From positions 4,184,001 through 4,248,000 of the forward strand of contig NZ_CP029426.2 in NCBI RefSeq assembly GCF_002266435.3: a stretch of 64,000 bases of DNA, given 5' to 3'. The stretch is from Bradyrhizobium amphicarpaeae. GTDB taxonomy: Bacteria; Pseudomonadota; Alphaproteobacteria; Rhizobiales; Xanthobacteraceae. The notes below the pieces were generated by a model that was given only the letters and a program-made list of their open reading frames with translations, searched no databases and was not told where the DNA came from. Shown one piece after another: positions 25,723 through 34,665 of the stretch; positions within the stretch are counted from its first letter, which is position 1, and every line of letters starts with the position of its first letter. Position numbers and translations under genes: made by a program.

Positions 25723-28470
25723 ATGAATATCGTCATTGTGGAGTCGCCGGCGAAAGCCAAGACGATCAACAAGTATTTGGGCTCGTCCTATGAGGTTCTG
25801 GCCTCGTTCGGCCATGTCCGCGACCTGCCCGCGAAGAACGGCTCCGTCGATCCCGATGCCAATTTCAAGATGATCTGGGAGGTCGACCCTAAGGCGGCCG
25901 GCCGGCTCAACGACATTGCGAAGTCCCTGAAGAACGCCGACCGCCTGATTCTCGCCACCGACCCTGATCGTGAGGGCGAGGCAATCTCCTGGCACGTGCT
26001 GGAGGTGCTGAAGGAAAAGCGCGCGCTGAAGGACCAGAAGATCGAGCGCGTGGTGTTCAACGCCATCACCAAGCAGGCGGTCACGGACGCCATGAAGCAT
26101 CCGCGCCAGATCGACGGCGCGCTGGTCGACGCCTATATGGCGCGCCGTGCGCTGGACTATCTGGTCGGCTTCACCCTCTCCCCCGTCTTGTGGCGCAAGC
26201 TGCCGGGCGCCCGCTCGGCCGGCCGGGTGCAGTCGGTCGCGCTGCGCCTCGTCTGCGACCGCGAGCTCGAGATCGAGAAGTTCGTCGCCCGCGAATATTG
26301 GTCGCTGATCGCGACCCTGTTGACGCCGCGCGGCGATGCCTTCGAGGCCCGCCTGGTCGGCGCCGACGGCAAGAAGATCCAGCGCCTCGACATCGGAACC
26401 GGCGCGGAAGCCGAAGACTTCAAGAAGGCGCTGGAGACGGCCGCCTACGCCGTGACCTCGGTCGACGCCAAGCCCGCCCGGCGCAATCCGCAGGCGCCCT
26501 TCACCACGTCGACGCTGCAGCAGGAAGCCAGCCGCAAATACGGCTTCGCGCCGGCGCACACCATGCGCATCGCGCAGCGGCTTTATGAAGGCATCGACAT
26601 CGGCGGCGAGACCACCGGACTCATTACTTATATGCGGACCGACGGCGTGCAGATCGACCCGTCCGCGATCACCCAGGCCCGCAAGGTGATCGGCGAGGAT
26701 TACGGCAACGCCTACGTGCCGGACGCGCCACGCCAGTACCAGGCCAAGGCCAAGAATGCGCAGGAAGCGCACGAAGCCATCCGCCCGACCGACCTCTCAC
26801 GCCGCCCCGACAGCATGAGCCGCAAGCTCGATTCCGATCAGGCCCGGCTCTATGAGCTGATCTGGAAGCGCACCATCGCCAGCCAGATGGAATCCGCCGA
26901 GCTCGAACGCACCACCGTCGACATCACGGCGAAGGCGGGCTCCCGTACGCTGGAGCTGCGCGCCACCGGCCAGGTCGTCAAGTTCGACGGCTTCCTCGCG
27001 CTCTACCAGGAAGGCCGCGACGACGAGGAGGACGAGGATTCCCGCCGCCTGCCCGCGATGAGCCCGAACGATGCGCTCAAGCGGCAGTCGCTGTCCGTCA
27101 CCCAGCATTTCACCGAGCCGCCGCCGCGCTTCTCGGAGGCCTCGCTGGTCAAGCGCATGGAAGAGCTCGGCATCGGCCGGCCCTCGACCTATGCCTCGAT
27201 CCTCCAGGTCCTGAAGGACCGCGGCTACGTCAAGCTGGAGAAGAAGCGCCTGCACGGCGAGGACAAGGGCCGCGTCGTGGTCGCGTTCCTCGAAAGCTTC
27301 TTTGCCCGCTACGTCGAATACGACTTCACCGCCAATCTGGAAGAGCAGCTCGACCGCATCTCCAACAACGAGATCTCCTGGCAGCAGGTGCTGAAGGATT
27401 TCTGGACCGGCTTCATCGGCGCCGTCGACGAGATCAAGGACCTGCGGGTTGCCCAGGTGCTGGACGTGCTCGACGACATGCTCGGACAGCACATCTATCC
27501 GCCGCGCACGGACGGCGGCGATATCAGGCAGTGCCCGAACTGCGGCACCGGCCGTCTCAATCTCAAGGCCGGCAAATTCGGCGCCTTCGTCGGCTGCTCG
27601 AACTATCCGGAGTGCCGCTACACCCGCCAGCTCGCCGCCGATGGCGAGGCCAGCGCCGATCGTTCGCTCGGCCAGGACCCCGAGACCGGTCGCGATGTCT
27701 GGGTCAAGGCCGGCCGTTTCGGCCCCTACATCCAGCTCGGCGAGCAGAAGGATTATGCGGAAGGCGAGAAGCCGAAGCGCGCCGGCATCCCGAAGGGCAC
27801 CTCGCCCGGCGATGTCGAGCTCGAACTTGCGCTGAAGCTGCTGTCGCTGCCGCGCGAGATCGGCAAGCACCCCGAGACCGGTGAGCCGATCACCGCGGGC
27901 CTCGGCCGCTTCGGGCCTTTCGTCAAGCATGAGAAGACCTATGCCAGCCTGGAAGCCGGCGACGAGGTGTTCGACATCGGCCTCAACCGCGCGGTGACGC
28001 TGATTGCGGAAAAGGTCGCCAAGGGCCCGAGCCGCCGCTTCGGCGCCGATCCCGGCAAGGCGATCGGCGACCATCCGACGCTCGGCACCGTCGCCGTGAA
28101 GAGCGGCCGCTACGGCGCCTATGTCACGGCCGGCGGCGTCAACGCGACGATCCCGAGCGACATCGAGAAAGACGCCGTCACGCTGGCGCAGGCGATCGCC
28201 CTGATCGACGAGCGCGCCGCCAAGGGCGGCGGCAAGAAGCCGAAGAAGGCTGCGAAGCCGGCCAAGGCCAAGAAGGCTGCCGCGGACGGCGATGACGCCG
28301 CGCCGAAGAAGAAACCGGCCGCGAAGAAAGCGGCCAAAACCAAATCCGAATCCACCAGCAAGGCGCGCGCCGCCGTGCCGTCGACCGCCAAGACTTCAGC
28401 GGTCAAGACGTCGCCGACCAAGCCCGCCGCCACCAAGGCTCCGGCCAAGAAGAGTGCCGGCAAGACTTAG
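25723..28470 (+). CDS. topA: DNA topoisomerase I
   Basis: Type IA topoisomerase that relaxes negative supercoils, 915 residues. The TOPRIM domain begins MNIVIVESPAKAKTINKYLG and holds DPDREGE. The active-site Tyr303 sits in GLITYMRTDG. A four-Cys zinc ribbon (CPNCGTGRLNLKAGKFGAF ... CSNYPEC) follows the core, and repeated GRFGPY/KSGRYGAYV modules lead into a Lys/Ala/Pro-rich basic tail of about 85 residues. The ATG at 25723 gives the standard N-terminus. It precedes rnr by 33 bases, an alphaproteobacterial pairing. Confidence 0.97.
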   Translation: MNIVIVESPAKAKTINKYLGSSYEVLASFGHVRDLPAKNGSVDPDANFKMIWEVDPKAAGRLNDIAKSLKNADRLILATDPDREGEAISWHVLEVLKEKRALKDQKIERVVFNAITKQAVTDAMKHPRQIDGALVDAYMARRALDYLVGFTLSPVLWRKLPGARSAGRVQSVALRLVCDRELEIEKFVAREYWSLIATLLTPRGDAFEARLVGADGKKIQRLDIGTGAEAEDFKKALETAAYAVTSVDAKPARRNPQAPFTTSTLQQEASRKYGFAPAHTMRIAQRLYEGIDIGGETTGLITYMRTDGVQIDPSAITQARKVIGEDYGNAYVPDAPRQYQAKAKNAQEAHEAIRPTDLSRRPDSMSRKLDSDQARLYELIWKRTIASQMESAELERTTVDITAKAGSRTLELRATGQVVKFDGFLALYQEGRDDEEDEDSRRLPAMSPNDALKRQSLSVTQHFTEPPPRFSEASLVKRMEELGIGRPSTYASILQVLKDRGYVKLEKKRLHGEDKGRVVVAFLESFFARYVEYDFTANLEEQLDRISNNEISWQQVLKDFWTGFIGAVDEIKDLRVAQVLDVLDDMLGQHIYPPRTDGGDIRQCPNCGTGRLNLKAGKFGAFVGCSNYPECRYTRQLAADGEASADRSLGQDPETGRDVWVKAGRFGPYIQLGEQKDYAEGEKPKRAGIPKGTSPGDVELELALKLLSLPREIGKHPETGEPITAGLGRFGPFVKHEKTYASLEAGDEVFDIGLNRAVTLIAEKVAKGPSRRFGADPGKAIGDHPTLGTVAVKSGRYGAYVTAGGVNATIPSDIEKDAVTLAQAIALIDERAAKGGGKKPKKAAKPAKAKKAAADGDDAAPKKKPAAKKAAKTKSESTSKARAAVPSTAKTSAVKTSPTKPAATKAPAKKSAGKT

Positions 28471-28503
28471 TATCAAGACTTGAGATCAAGAATTAGAGGT
28501 TAA

Positions 28504-30861
28504 GTGAAACGCAAGAATGACCATGGCTTTCCCGAGCGGCAAGCCATCGTCGCCTTCATCAAGGCAAATCCCGGAAAGGTCGGGACCCGCGAAATTGCGC
28601 GCGAGTTCGGCCTGAAGAACGCCGATCGCGTCGAGCTCAAGCGCATCTTGCGCGAGCTCGCCGACGACGGAACCATCAAGAAGAAGCGTCACACGGTATC
28701 CGAACCGGACGCGCTGCCGCCGACGCTGGTCGCCGACATCACGGGCCGCGACGCTGACGGCGAGTTGATCGCCTCCCCCACCGAATGGGACGAGGTCGAA
28801 AGCAGCGAGCCCCCCAAAATCCGCATCCAGATGCCGCGCCGGCCAAAGCCGGGCACCGTGGCCGGCGTCCGCGACCGCGTGCTGCTGCGAGTCGAGCCCT
28901 CGGGCGAGGCCGAAGGCCCGGCCTGGCGCGGCCACATCATCAAGGTCTTCGACAAGGCCAAGAGCCGCATCCTCGGCGTGTTCCGCGCGCTGCCCGAAGG
29001 CGGCGGACGGCTCGTCCCCGTCGACAAGAAGTCCGCCGACCGCGAACTGAACATCGCCTCGGCCGACACGAACGGCGCGCAGGACGGCGACCTCGTCAGC
29101 GTCGACATCGTCCGCACGCGCAGCTTTGGGCTGGCGTCCGGCCGGGTCAAGGACAAGCTCGGTTCGGTCAAGTCGGAGAAGGCGATCAGCCTGATCGCGA
29201 TCTACGCCCACGACATCCCGCTGCAATTCTCGCCCGCCGCGATGCGCGATGCGGAAGCGGCCGAGCCGGCCAATTTGAAGGGCCGCGAGGATTGGCGCGA
29301 CGTGCCGCTCGTCACCATCGATCCGCCCGACGCCAAGGATCATGACGACGCGGTGCATGCGCAGCCCGATGACGATCCCAACAACAAGGGCGGCTTCGTC
29401 GTCAATGTCGCCATTGCCGATGTCAGCTTCTACGTCCGGCCGGGCAGCGCGCTCGACCGCGACGCGCTCGACCGCGGCAACTCGGTCTATTTCCCCGACC
29501 GCGTCGTGCCGATGCTGCCGGAACGCATCTCGAACGATCTCTGCTCGCTGGTGCCGCGCGAGCCGCGCGGCGCGCTCGCGGTGCGCATGGTGCTCGGCCC
29601 CGACGGCCGCAAGCGCTCGCACAGTTTCCATCGCATCCTGATGCGCTCGGCGGCCAAGCTCAGCTACGCGCAGGCGCAGGCCGCGATCGACGGAAGGCCG
29701 GACGACACCACCGGCCCCCTGATCGATCCGATCTTGAAACCGCTCTACGCGGCTTACGCCTGCGCCAAGCGCGCGCGCGACGAGCGCGATCCGCTCAATC
29801 TCGATCTGCCCGAGCGCAAGATCCTCCTGAAAAGCGACGGCACGGTCGACCGCGTCGTGGTCCCCGAACGTCTCGACGCGCACAAGCTGATCGAGGAGTT
29901 CATGATCCTCGCCAACGTCGCGGCCGCGGAGATGCTGGAGAAGAAATCGCTCCCGCTGATCTACCGCGTGCACGACGAGCCGACCCTGGAGAAGGTCCAC
30001 GCGCTCGCGGAATTCCTGGAGTCGCTCGACGTTCCCTTCGCCAAATCCGGCGCGCTGCGTCCCACCACGTTCAACCGCGTGCTGGCCCAGCTCGAAGGCC
30101 ATGATTACTATCCGCTGGTCAGCGAAGTCGTACTGCGCGCCCAGGCGCAGGCCGAATACTCTTCCGAGAATTACGGGCATTTCGGCCTGAATCTGCGCCG
30201 CTACGCGCATTTCACCTCGCCGATCCGCCGTTATGCCGATCTCGTCGTGCACCGCGCGCTGGTCCGCGCGCTGGGCTTGGGCGAAGGCGCCCTGCCCGAC
30301 AGCGAAACGCCGGAAACCCTGGCTGAAGTCGCCGCCCACATCTCGGTGACCGAACGGCGTGCGATGAAGGCGGAGCGCGAGACCGTCGACCGGTTGATCG
30401 CCCATCACTTGGCCGACCGCATCGGTGCGAGCTTCCAGGGCCGCGTCTCCGGCGTCACCCGCGCCGGGCTCTTCGTCAAGCTGGCCGAGACGGGCGCCGA
30501 CGGCCTGATCCCGATCCGATCCCTCGGTGCGGAATATTTCAACTATGACGAGAGCCGCCACGCCCTGGTCGGCACGCGCAGCCGCACCATGTATCAGCTG
30601 GGCGACGTCGTCGACGTCCGCCTGATCGAAGCCGCCCCGATCGCAGGCGCGCTGCGATTCGAGCTGCTGTCGTCCTCCAGCGAGGCCGCGCCGCGCGACC
30701 GCAGGCCATCCGGTCCGCAACGCCGGCCCTCGCTCAAGGCGCAGCCCGGCCGCAGCCCGGACAGAAAACGCAAGCCGCCGAAGCCGAAGCCCGGCAAGAA
30801 GGGCCAAGGAAAAAACAAAGGCAAGAACAAGGGCAAAGGCAAGAAGGGCAAAGCATGGTGA
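28504..30861 (+). CDS. rnr: Ribonuclease R
   Basis: 3'-5' exoribonuclease of 785 residues. It has an N-terminal winged helix (AFIKANPGKVGTREIAREFG), cold-shock domains, and the RNB catalytic domain with VTIDPPDAKDHDDAVHA, whose aspartates bind Mg2+. A C-terminal S1 domain (GRVSGVTRAGLFVKLAETGADGL) is followed by a Lys-rich tail. Translation starts at GTG 28504 with AGAGG upstream. The stop overlaps the start of the DUF983 gene, giving a topA-rnr-DUF983 operon. Confidence 0.96.
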   Translation: MKRKNDHGFPERQAIVAFIKANPGKVGTREIAREFGLKNADRVELKRILRELADDGTIKKKRHTVSEPDALPPTLVADITGRDADGELIASPTEWDEVESSEPPKIRIQMPRRPKPGTVAGVRDRVLLRVEPSGEAEGPAWRGHIIKVFDKAKSRILGVFRALPEGGGRLVPVDKKSADRELNIASADTNGAQDGDLVSVDIVRTRSFGLASGRVKDKLGSVKSEKAISLIAIYAHDIPLQFSPAAMRDAEAAEPANLKGREDWRDVPLVTIDPPDAKDHDDAVHAQPDDDPNNKGGFVVNVAIADVSFYVRPGSALDRDALDRGNSVYFPDRVVPMLPERISNDLCSLVPREPRGALAVRMVLGPDGRKRSHSFHRILMRSAAKLSYAQAQAAIDGRPDDTTGPLIDPILKPLYAAYACAKRARDERDPLNLDLPERKILLKSDGTVDRVVVPERLDAHKLIEEFMILANVAAAEMLEKKSLPLIYRVHDEPTLEKVHALAEFLESLDVPFAKSGALRPTTFNRVLAQLEGHDYYPLVSEVVLRAQAQAEYSSENYGHFGLNLRRYAHFTSPIRRYADLVVHRALVRALGLGEGALPDSETPETLAEVAAHISVTERRAMKAERETVDRLIAHHLADRIGASFQGRVSGVTRAGLFVKLAETGADGLIPIRSLGAEYFNYDESRHALVGTRSRTMYQLGDVVDVRLIEAAPIAGALRFELLSSSSEAAPRDRRPSGPQRRPSLKAQPGRSPDRKRKPPKPKPGKKGQGKNKGKNKGKGKKGKAW

Positions 30862-31295
30862 CCATGAGCACGGCCCCGAAAATCTGGACGCGCGAAACGG
30901 GTCTCGTCGAGAAGCGCGATCTCTGGACGGCGATGAAGCGCGGCTTTCGCGGCCGCTGCCCGCGCTGTGGCGAGGGCAAACTGTTCCGCGCCTTCCTCAA
31001 GACGGCGGACAATTGCTCGGTGTGCGACCTCGATTTCACGCCGCACCGCGCCGACGATCTGCCTGCCTATCTCGTCATCGTCATCGTCGGCCACATCGTG
31101 GTGCCCTCGATCCTCTGGATCGAGACCAATTATTCGACGCCGGTCTGGATCAGCTTCGCGGCCTATCTGCCCTTCACTTTCGTCGCCTCGCTGGCGCTGC
31201 TGCAGCCCGTCAAGGGAGCTGTGGTCGGGCTGCAATGGGCTCTGCGCATGCATGGGTTTGACGACAACCCTCCGGATGGTATTCCGCCTGTGTAA
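30855..31295 (+). CDS. DUF983 family membrane protein
   Basis: A 146-residue protein with an N-terminal zinc-ribbon-like RGRCPRCGEGKLFRAFLKTADNCSVC motif, split here as CPRCGEGKLF and CSVCDLDF. Two hydrophobic segments follow (YLVIVIVGHIVVPSILW; FAAYLPFTFVASLALL). The family is common near alphaproteobacterial rnr and cytochrome oxidase genes; its function is unknown. The ATG overlaps the rnr stop; a start at 30864 is possible. Confidence 0.88.
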   Translation: MVTMSTAPKIWTRETGLVEKRDLWTAMKRGFRGRCPRCGEGKLFRAFLKTADNCSVCDLDFTPHRADDLPAYLVIVIVGHIVVPSILWIETNYSTPVWISFAAYLPFTFVASLALLQPVKGAVVGLQWALRMHGFDDNPPDGIPPV

Positions 31296-31325
31296 GCAAG
31301 AAGCAAAAAGCGTTTGGGTGAGGAC

Positions 31326-32075
31326 ATGACGGATAGTGCGCAGGCCGCCGAGAAGGCCAGGATTCACGAGGGCAAGGAAGCCGACCACCATCCCTATTTT
31401 CGCCCGCGGGATGCGGCGACGCTGATCCTGGTCGACCGCAGCAGCACCACGCCAAAAGTCCTGGTCGGCAAGCGCCACGACAAGGTGGTGTTCATGCCCG
31501 GCAAGTTCGTCTTCCCGGGCGGGCGCGTCGACAAGGCCGACTATCGCGTGCCCTGTGCCGCGCCCATCACCGCCGAGCTGGAAGCCAATCTCGCCAAGGG
31601 CAGCCCGAAGACGCCGGCTTCGCGCGCGAAGTCGCTCGCCATTGCCGCGATCCGCGAGGCCTGCGAGGAGACCGGTCTCTGCCTCGGCCGCAAGGCGGAG
31701 GTCAAGGCGAAGCTGGAAGGTCCGTGGCAGCCGTTCGCGGATGCCGGCCTGCTGCCCGATCCCTCGAGCCTGTTCCTGATCGCGCGCGCGATCACCCCGC
31801 CCGGCCGCGTCAAGCGGTTCGACACGCGTTTCTTCACGGCGGATGCCTCCGCGATCACCCACCGCGTCGACGGCGTGATCCATGCCGATGCCGAGCTGGT
31901 CGAGCTGGTCTGGGTCGAGCTCGGCTCCAAGCCGCTGGCCGATTTGCATCCGATGACGCGCAACGTGCTCAACGAGCTCGACTCGCGCCTTGCCACCGGC
32001 CCGCTCCGCCACGACGCGCCGGTGCCGTTCTTCCATTTCTACGGCGGCAAGATGCAGAAGGATATTTTGGGCTGA
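31326..32075 (+). CDS. NUDIX hydrolase
   Basis: A 249-residue NUDIX-fold pyrophosphatase. The nudix box is expanded: FPGGRVDKADYR and, after an insertion of about 45 residues, AAIREACEETGL with the metal-binding glutamates. The last third carries a family-specific region (RFFTADASAITHRVDG ... FHFYGGKMQKD). This long type is common in alphaproteobacteria and may act on nucleoside diphosphate derivatives or CoA. The ATG at 31326 follows GAGGAC; a TTG 12 bases upstream is the alternative. Confidence 0.87.
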   Translation: MTDSAQAAEKARIHEGKEADHHPYFRPRDAATLILVDRSSTTPKVLVGKRHDKVVFMPGKFVFPGGRVDKADYRVPCAAPITAELEANLAKGSPKTPASRAKSLAIAAIREACEETGLCLGRKAEVKAKLEGPWQPFADAGLLPDPSSLFLIARAITPPGRVKRFDTRFFTADASAITHRVDGVIHADAELVELVWVELGSKPLADLHPMTRNVLNELDSRLATGPLRHDAPVPFFHFYGGKMQKDILG

Positions 32076-32084
32076 GCCGTTGTT

Positions 32085-32168
32085 GTAGCCCGGATGGAGC
32101 GCAGCGAAATCCGGGGCTGCCATCGCGGACGGATCTTCCCGGATTGCGCTGCGCTCCATCCGGGCTAC
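32085..32168. repeat. Inverted repeat, GTAGCCCGGATGGAGC family
   Basis: GTAGCCCGGATGGAGCGCAG pairs with CTGCGCTCCATCCGGGCTAC about 45 bases downstream, with a second pair AAATCCGGGG / CCCGGATT. The same family occurs at 46049-46134. It lies after the NUDIX stop. Confidence 0.85.
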
Positions 32169-32194
32169 GGGAGCAGCGGCAGGCTTTCCCCTTC

Positions 32195-32234
32195 CGTCAT
32201 TCCCCGGAGCACGCAGCGCAAGCCCGGAATGACG
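32195..32234. repeat. Short inverted repeat, CGTCATTCC family
   Basis: CGTCATTCCCCGG pairs imperfectly with CCCGGAATGACG across an AGCACGCAGCGCAAG loop. It is in the gap before the LLM monooxygenase gene. Confidence 0.6.
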
Positions 32235-32348
32235 AGAACGTGCTGAGCACACATCGAAAAACAAAATAATCTTCCCGCCTTTCCCAATGGCGGAGTTCCC
32301 ACCCATGCCTATGTCTTCCCCAGCGTCACCAAGAACGGACACCGGGCG

Positions 32349-33674
32349 ATGGCACAACGGCAACTCAAGCTTGGCGCGTTCATGCGCCCGATCAGCATCC
32401 ACACCGGCGCCTGGCGCTATCCCGGGGCCTGGCCCGACGCCAATTTCAACTTCGGCCATATCAAAACGCTGATCCGGAAGCTCGAGGCCGGCAAGTTCGA
32501 CGCCTTCTTCATGGCCGATCACCTCGCCGTGCTGAACATGCCGGTCAACGCGCTCAAGCGCAGCCACACCGTGACATCGTTCGAGCCGTTCACGCTGCTT
32601 TCGGCGCTTTCGGCGGTCACCGAGCGGATCGGCCTGATCGCCACGGGCTCGACCACGTTCGACGAGCCCTATCACGTCGCGCGCCGCTTCGCCTCGCTCG
32701 ATCATCTCAGCGGCGGGCGTGCGGGGTGGAACATCGTAACGACGTCGAACCCGGACGCGGCGCTGAATTTCGGCCTCGACGACCACATGGAGCACGCCGA
32801 GCGCTACAAGCGGGCCCGTGAATTCTACGACGTCGTCACCGGCCTGTGGGATTCCTTCGCCGACGATGCCTTCGTGCGCGACGTCGAGAGCGGCCTGTTC
32901 TTCGATCCCCAGAAGATGCACACGCTCGACCACAACGGCAAATATCTGAAGGTGCGCGGCCCCCTCAACATCGCCCGTCCCGTGCAGGGCTGGCCCGTGA
33001 TCGTGCAGGCCGGCGCCTCCGAAGACGGCAAGCAGCTCGCCGCCGAAACCGCGGAAGCCGTGTTCACCGGCGGCGGCAGCCTCGCCGACGGGCAAAAACT
33101 CTATGCCGACATCAAGGGCCGCATGGAGAAGGTCGGCCGCGACCCCGAACATCTCAAGATCCTGCCCGGCGCCTTCGTCGTGGTCGGCGACAGCGTCGAC
33201 GAGGCAAAAGAGAAGCGCGCTTTGCTCGACAGCCGCGTCCATTACGACAGCGCCATCGCCTCGCTCTCCGTCATCCTCGGCACCGATGCCTCCGGCTTCG
33301 ATCCGGACGGACAACTGCCTGACATCCCCGAGACCAATGCCAGCAAGAGCGGCCGGCAGCGCATGGTCGACCTCGCCAGGCGCGACAAGCTCACGGTGCG
33401 CCAGCTCGCCCAGCGCGTCGGCGGCTATGGCGGGCTCTCCTTTGTCGGCACCGCCCAAACCATCGCCGACCAGATGGAGGAATGGCTGGTCGGCCGCGGC
33501 TCCGACGGCTTCAACATCATGTTCCCGTTCCTGCCCGCCGGCCTCGACGATGTCGTCGACAAGGTCGTCCCGGAGCTGCAGCGACGCGGGATCTTCCGGA
33601 AAGAGTATGAAGGGGCCACCCTGAGGGAGAATCTGGGCCTGCCGCGGCCGAAAAACCGGTTCTTCGAGGCCTAA
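32349..33674 (+). CDS. LLM-class flavin-dependent monooxygenase (NtaA/SnaA/DszA type)
   Basis: A 441-residue bacterial-luciferase-like oxygenase that uses FMNH2 supplied by a separate reductase. Characteristic segments are GAWRYPGAWPDANFNFGHIK, FDAFFMADHLAV, LSGGRAGWNIVTTSNPDAA, GPLNIARPVQGWPVIVQAG and GGSLADGQ. The group includes nitrilotriacetate and dibenzothiophene sulfone monooxygenases, so the substrate is probably an organosulfur or amine compound; it is not determined here. No flavin reductase gene is adjacent. Confidence 0.9.
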   Translation: MAQRQLKLGAFMRPISIHTGAWRYPGAWPDANFNFGHIKTLIRKLEAGKFDAFFMADHLAVLNMPVNALKRSHTVTSFEPFTLLSALSAVTERIGLIATGSTTFDEPYHVARRFASLDHLSGGRAGWNIVTTSNPDAALNFGLDDHMEHAERYKRAREFYDVVTGLWDSFADDAFVRDVESGLFFDPQKMHTLDHNGKYLKVRGPLNIARPVQGWPVIVQAGASEDGKQLAAETAEAVFTGGGSLADGQKLYADIKGRMEKVGRDPEHLKILPGAFVVVGDSVDEAKEKRALLDSRVHYDSAIASLSVILGTDASGFDPDGQLPDIPETNASKSGRQRMVDLARRDKLTVRQLAQRVGGYGGLSFVGTAQTIADQMEEWLVGRGSDGFNIMFPFLPAGLDDVVDKVVPELQRRGIFRKEYEGATLRENLGLPRPKNRFFEA

Positions 33675-33712
33675 TGGGACCGCTTTGGGTGGTTTTCCGG
33701 GGTGTAAAACCT

Positions 33713-33740
33713 TGACATCAGGCGGTTTCTGGCTAGGTTG
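33713..33740 (+). promoter_or_regulatory. Sigma-70-type promoter of rpmG
   Basis: TTGACA at 33713 and TAGGTT at 33735 are separated by 16 bases. The start codon of rpmG is 60 bases beyond the -10 element. Confidence 0.55.
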
Positions 33741-33799
33741 CCGGCCAACGCGGGCCGTTTGGCCGGCTCCAGATTCCCTTCATTCCTGAGGTTCAGAAC

Positions 33800-33967
33800 A
33801 TGGCCAAAGCGGTCACCATCAAGGTCAAGCTCGTGTCCTCGGCCGACACCGGCTTCTACTACACCGCCAAGAAGAACTCGCGCACCATGACCGACAAGCT
33901 GGTCAAGAAGAAGTACGATCCCGTCGCGCGCAAGCACGTCGAATTCCGCGAAGCCAAGATCAAGTAA
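33800..33967 (+). CDS. rpmG: 50S ribosomal protein L33
   Basis: A 55-residue ribosomal protein beginning [19 protein letters not shown] and ending [11 protein letters not shown], the proteobacterial L33 form without zinc-binding cysteines. A TGAGG ribosome site precedes the ATG. The last codons and stop are followed at once by an exact 13-base tandem copy (AAGATCAAGTAAG at 33956-33968 and 33969-33981), which leaves the protein unchanged. It has its own promoter and a strong terminator. Confidence 0.96.
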   Translation: MAKAVTIKVKLVSSADTGFYYTAKKNSRTMTDKLVKKKYDPVARKHVEFREAKIK

Positions 33968-34004
33968 GAAGATCAAGTAAGATCGCGGAACGCTGAAGAC
34001 TTTT

Positions 34005-34035
34005 GCGGGGCCCTTTGCGGGCCCCGTTTTATTTT
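34005..34035 (+). terminator. Rho-independent terminator of rpmG
   Basis: CGGGGCCC and GGGCCCCG form a perfect 8-bp stem over a TTTGC loop, followed by TTTTATTTT. It is a textbook intrinsic terminator 38 bases after the rpmG stop. Confidence 0.92.
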
Positions 34036-34321
34036 GGCCCCTCTCCTGGCGTCCGGGACGGCATTGAGCCAACGGACGCAGCGCTGCACACCTATCCGAT
34101 GACCTCGTCCGTCGTGCCAAGAAGCGTTTGCGGAGGAAAGCTGCAATAGTTCGCCTCGCGCACGAGCCGCGGCGGTGACCTTCGTCGCTGGCCGCCGTGA
34201 CGTAGCGCCGCGGCACAAAAAAATCTTCGTCATCCGGACTATCGGCCACTGGAAATGCGGGGCTGCGGGCGCGATCCCCCTGTTTAAGGGGCCTCTCACA
34301 ATGTCGCGCGGACGACCATGA

Positions 34322-34530
34322 TTAGAACGTCGCACTTACTCCCAGCCTCGGGCCGTGGATGTAGCGATCGATCCCGATGCACTGACTTTCACTTGTCGGG
34401 TCAGCCAATACGACACACCCACCTGCATGTCCGCATTGAATACCGTAGCAAGTCGCTGATCACTCGATGAGGTAGCAGAGGTCAGGGTACCTCCGACCAG
34501 AGCGATCAGGTTAGTTGGAACTGTAGTCAC
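34322..34530 (-). pseudogene. Frameshifted C-terminal remnant of an outer-membrane protein gene
   Basis: Reading the minus strand, one frame gives NADMQVGVSYWLTRQVKVSA, a transmembrane-strand pattern of rhizobial outer-membrane proteins, and then shifts off. Another frame continues from about 34384 with IDRYIHGPRLGVSATF and a stop at 34322. PRLGVSATF with a terminal Phe is a typical beta-barrel C-terminus. The two parts together show a decayed gene end with a frameshift or deletion between them. No upstream coding remainder is seen. The 286 bases between the rpmG terminator and this remnant hold nothing recognisable. Confidence 0.55.
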
Positions 34531-34665
34531 AGCAAACGTGGAGTTGGATTGACTGCGGAGTCGGCGATACCTTCATTTAAAGGTATCCTGACCCTGAAGT
34601 GACGCTTAGCTTTTGCGGTGTTGCCCCCTTACCACGGTGGTGGGCGCAGGCAGTGGTGGGAATTC

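Noticed and set aside
28486..30807. Open frame of 773 codons antisense to rnr
   Set aside because: It is a composition artefact. The translation is Arg/Ala/Gly-rich without family motifs, while the plus strand is a full RNase R.
30594..33458. Open frame of 954 codons on the minus strand
   Set aside because: It is antisense to rnr, DUF983, NUDIX and the LLM gene, which all have clear family motifs. Long antisense frames are common in high-GC DNA.
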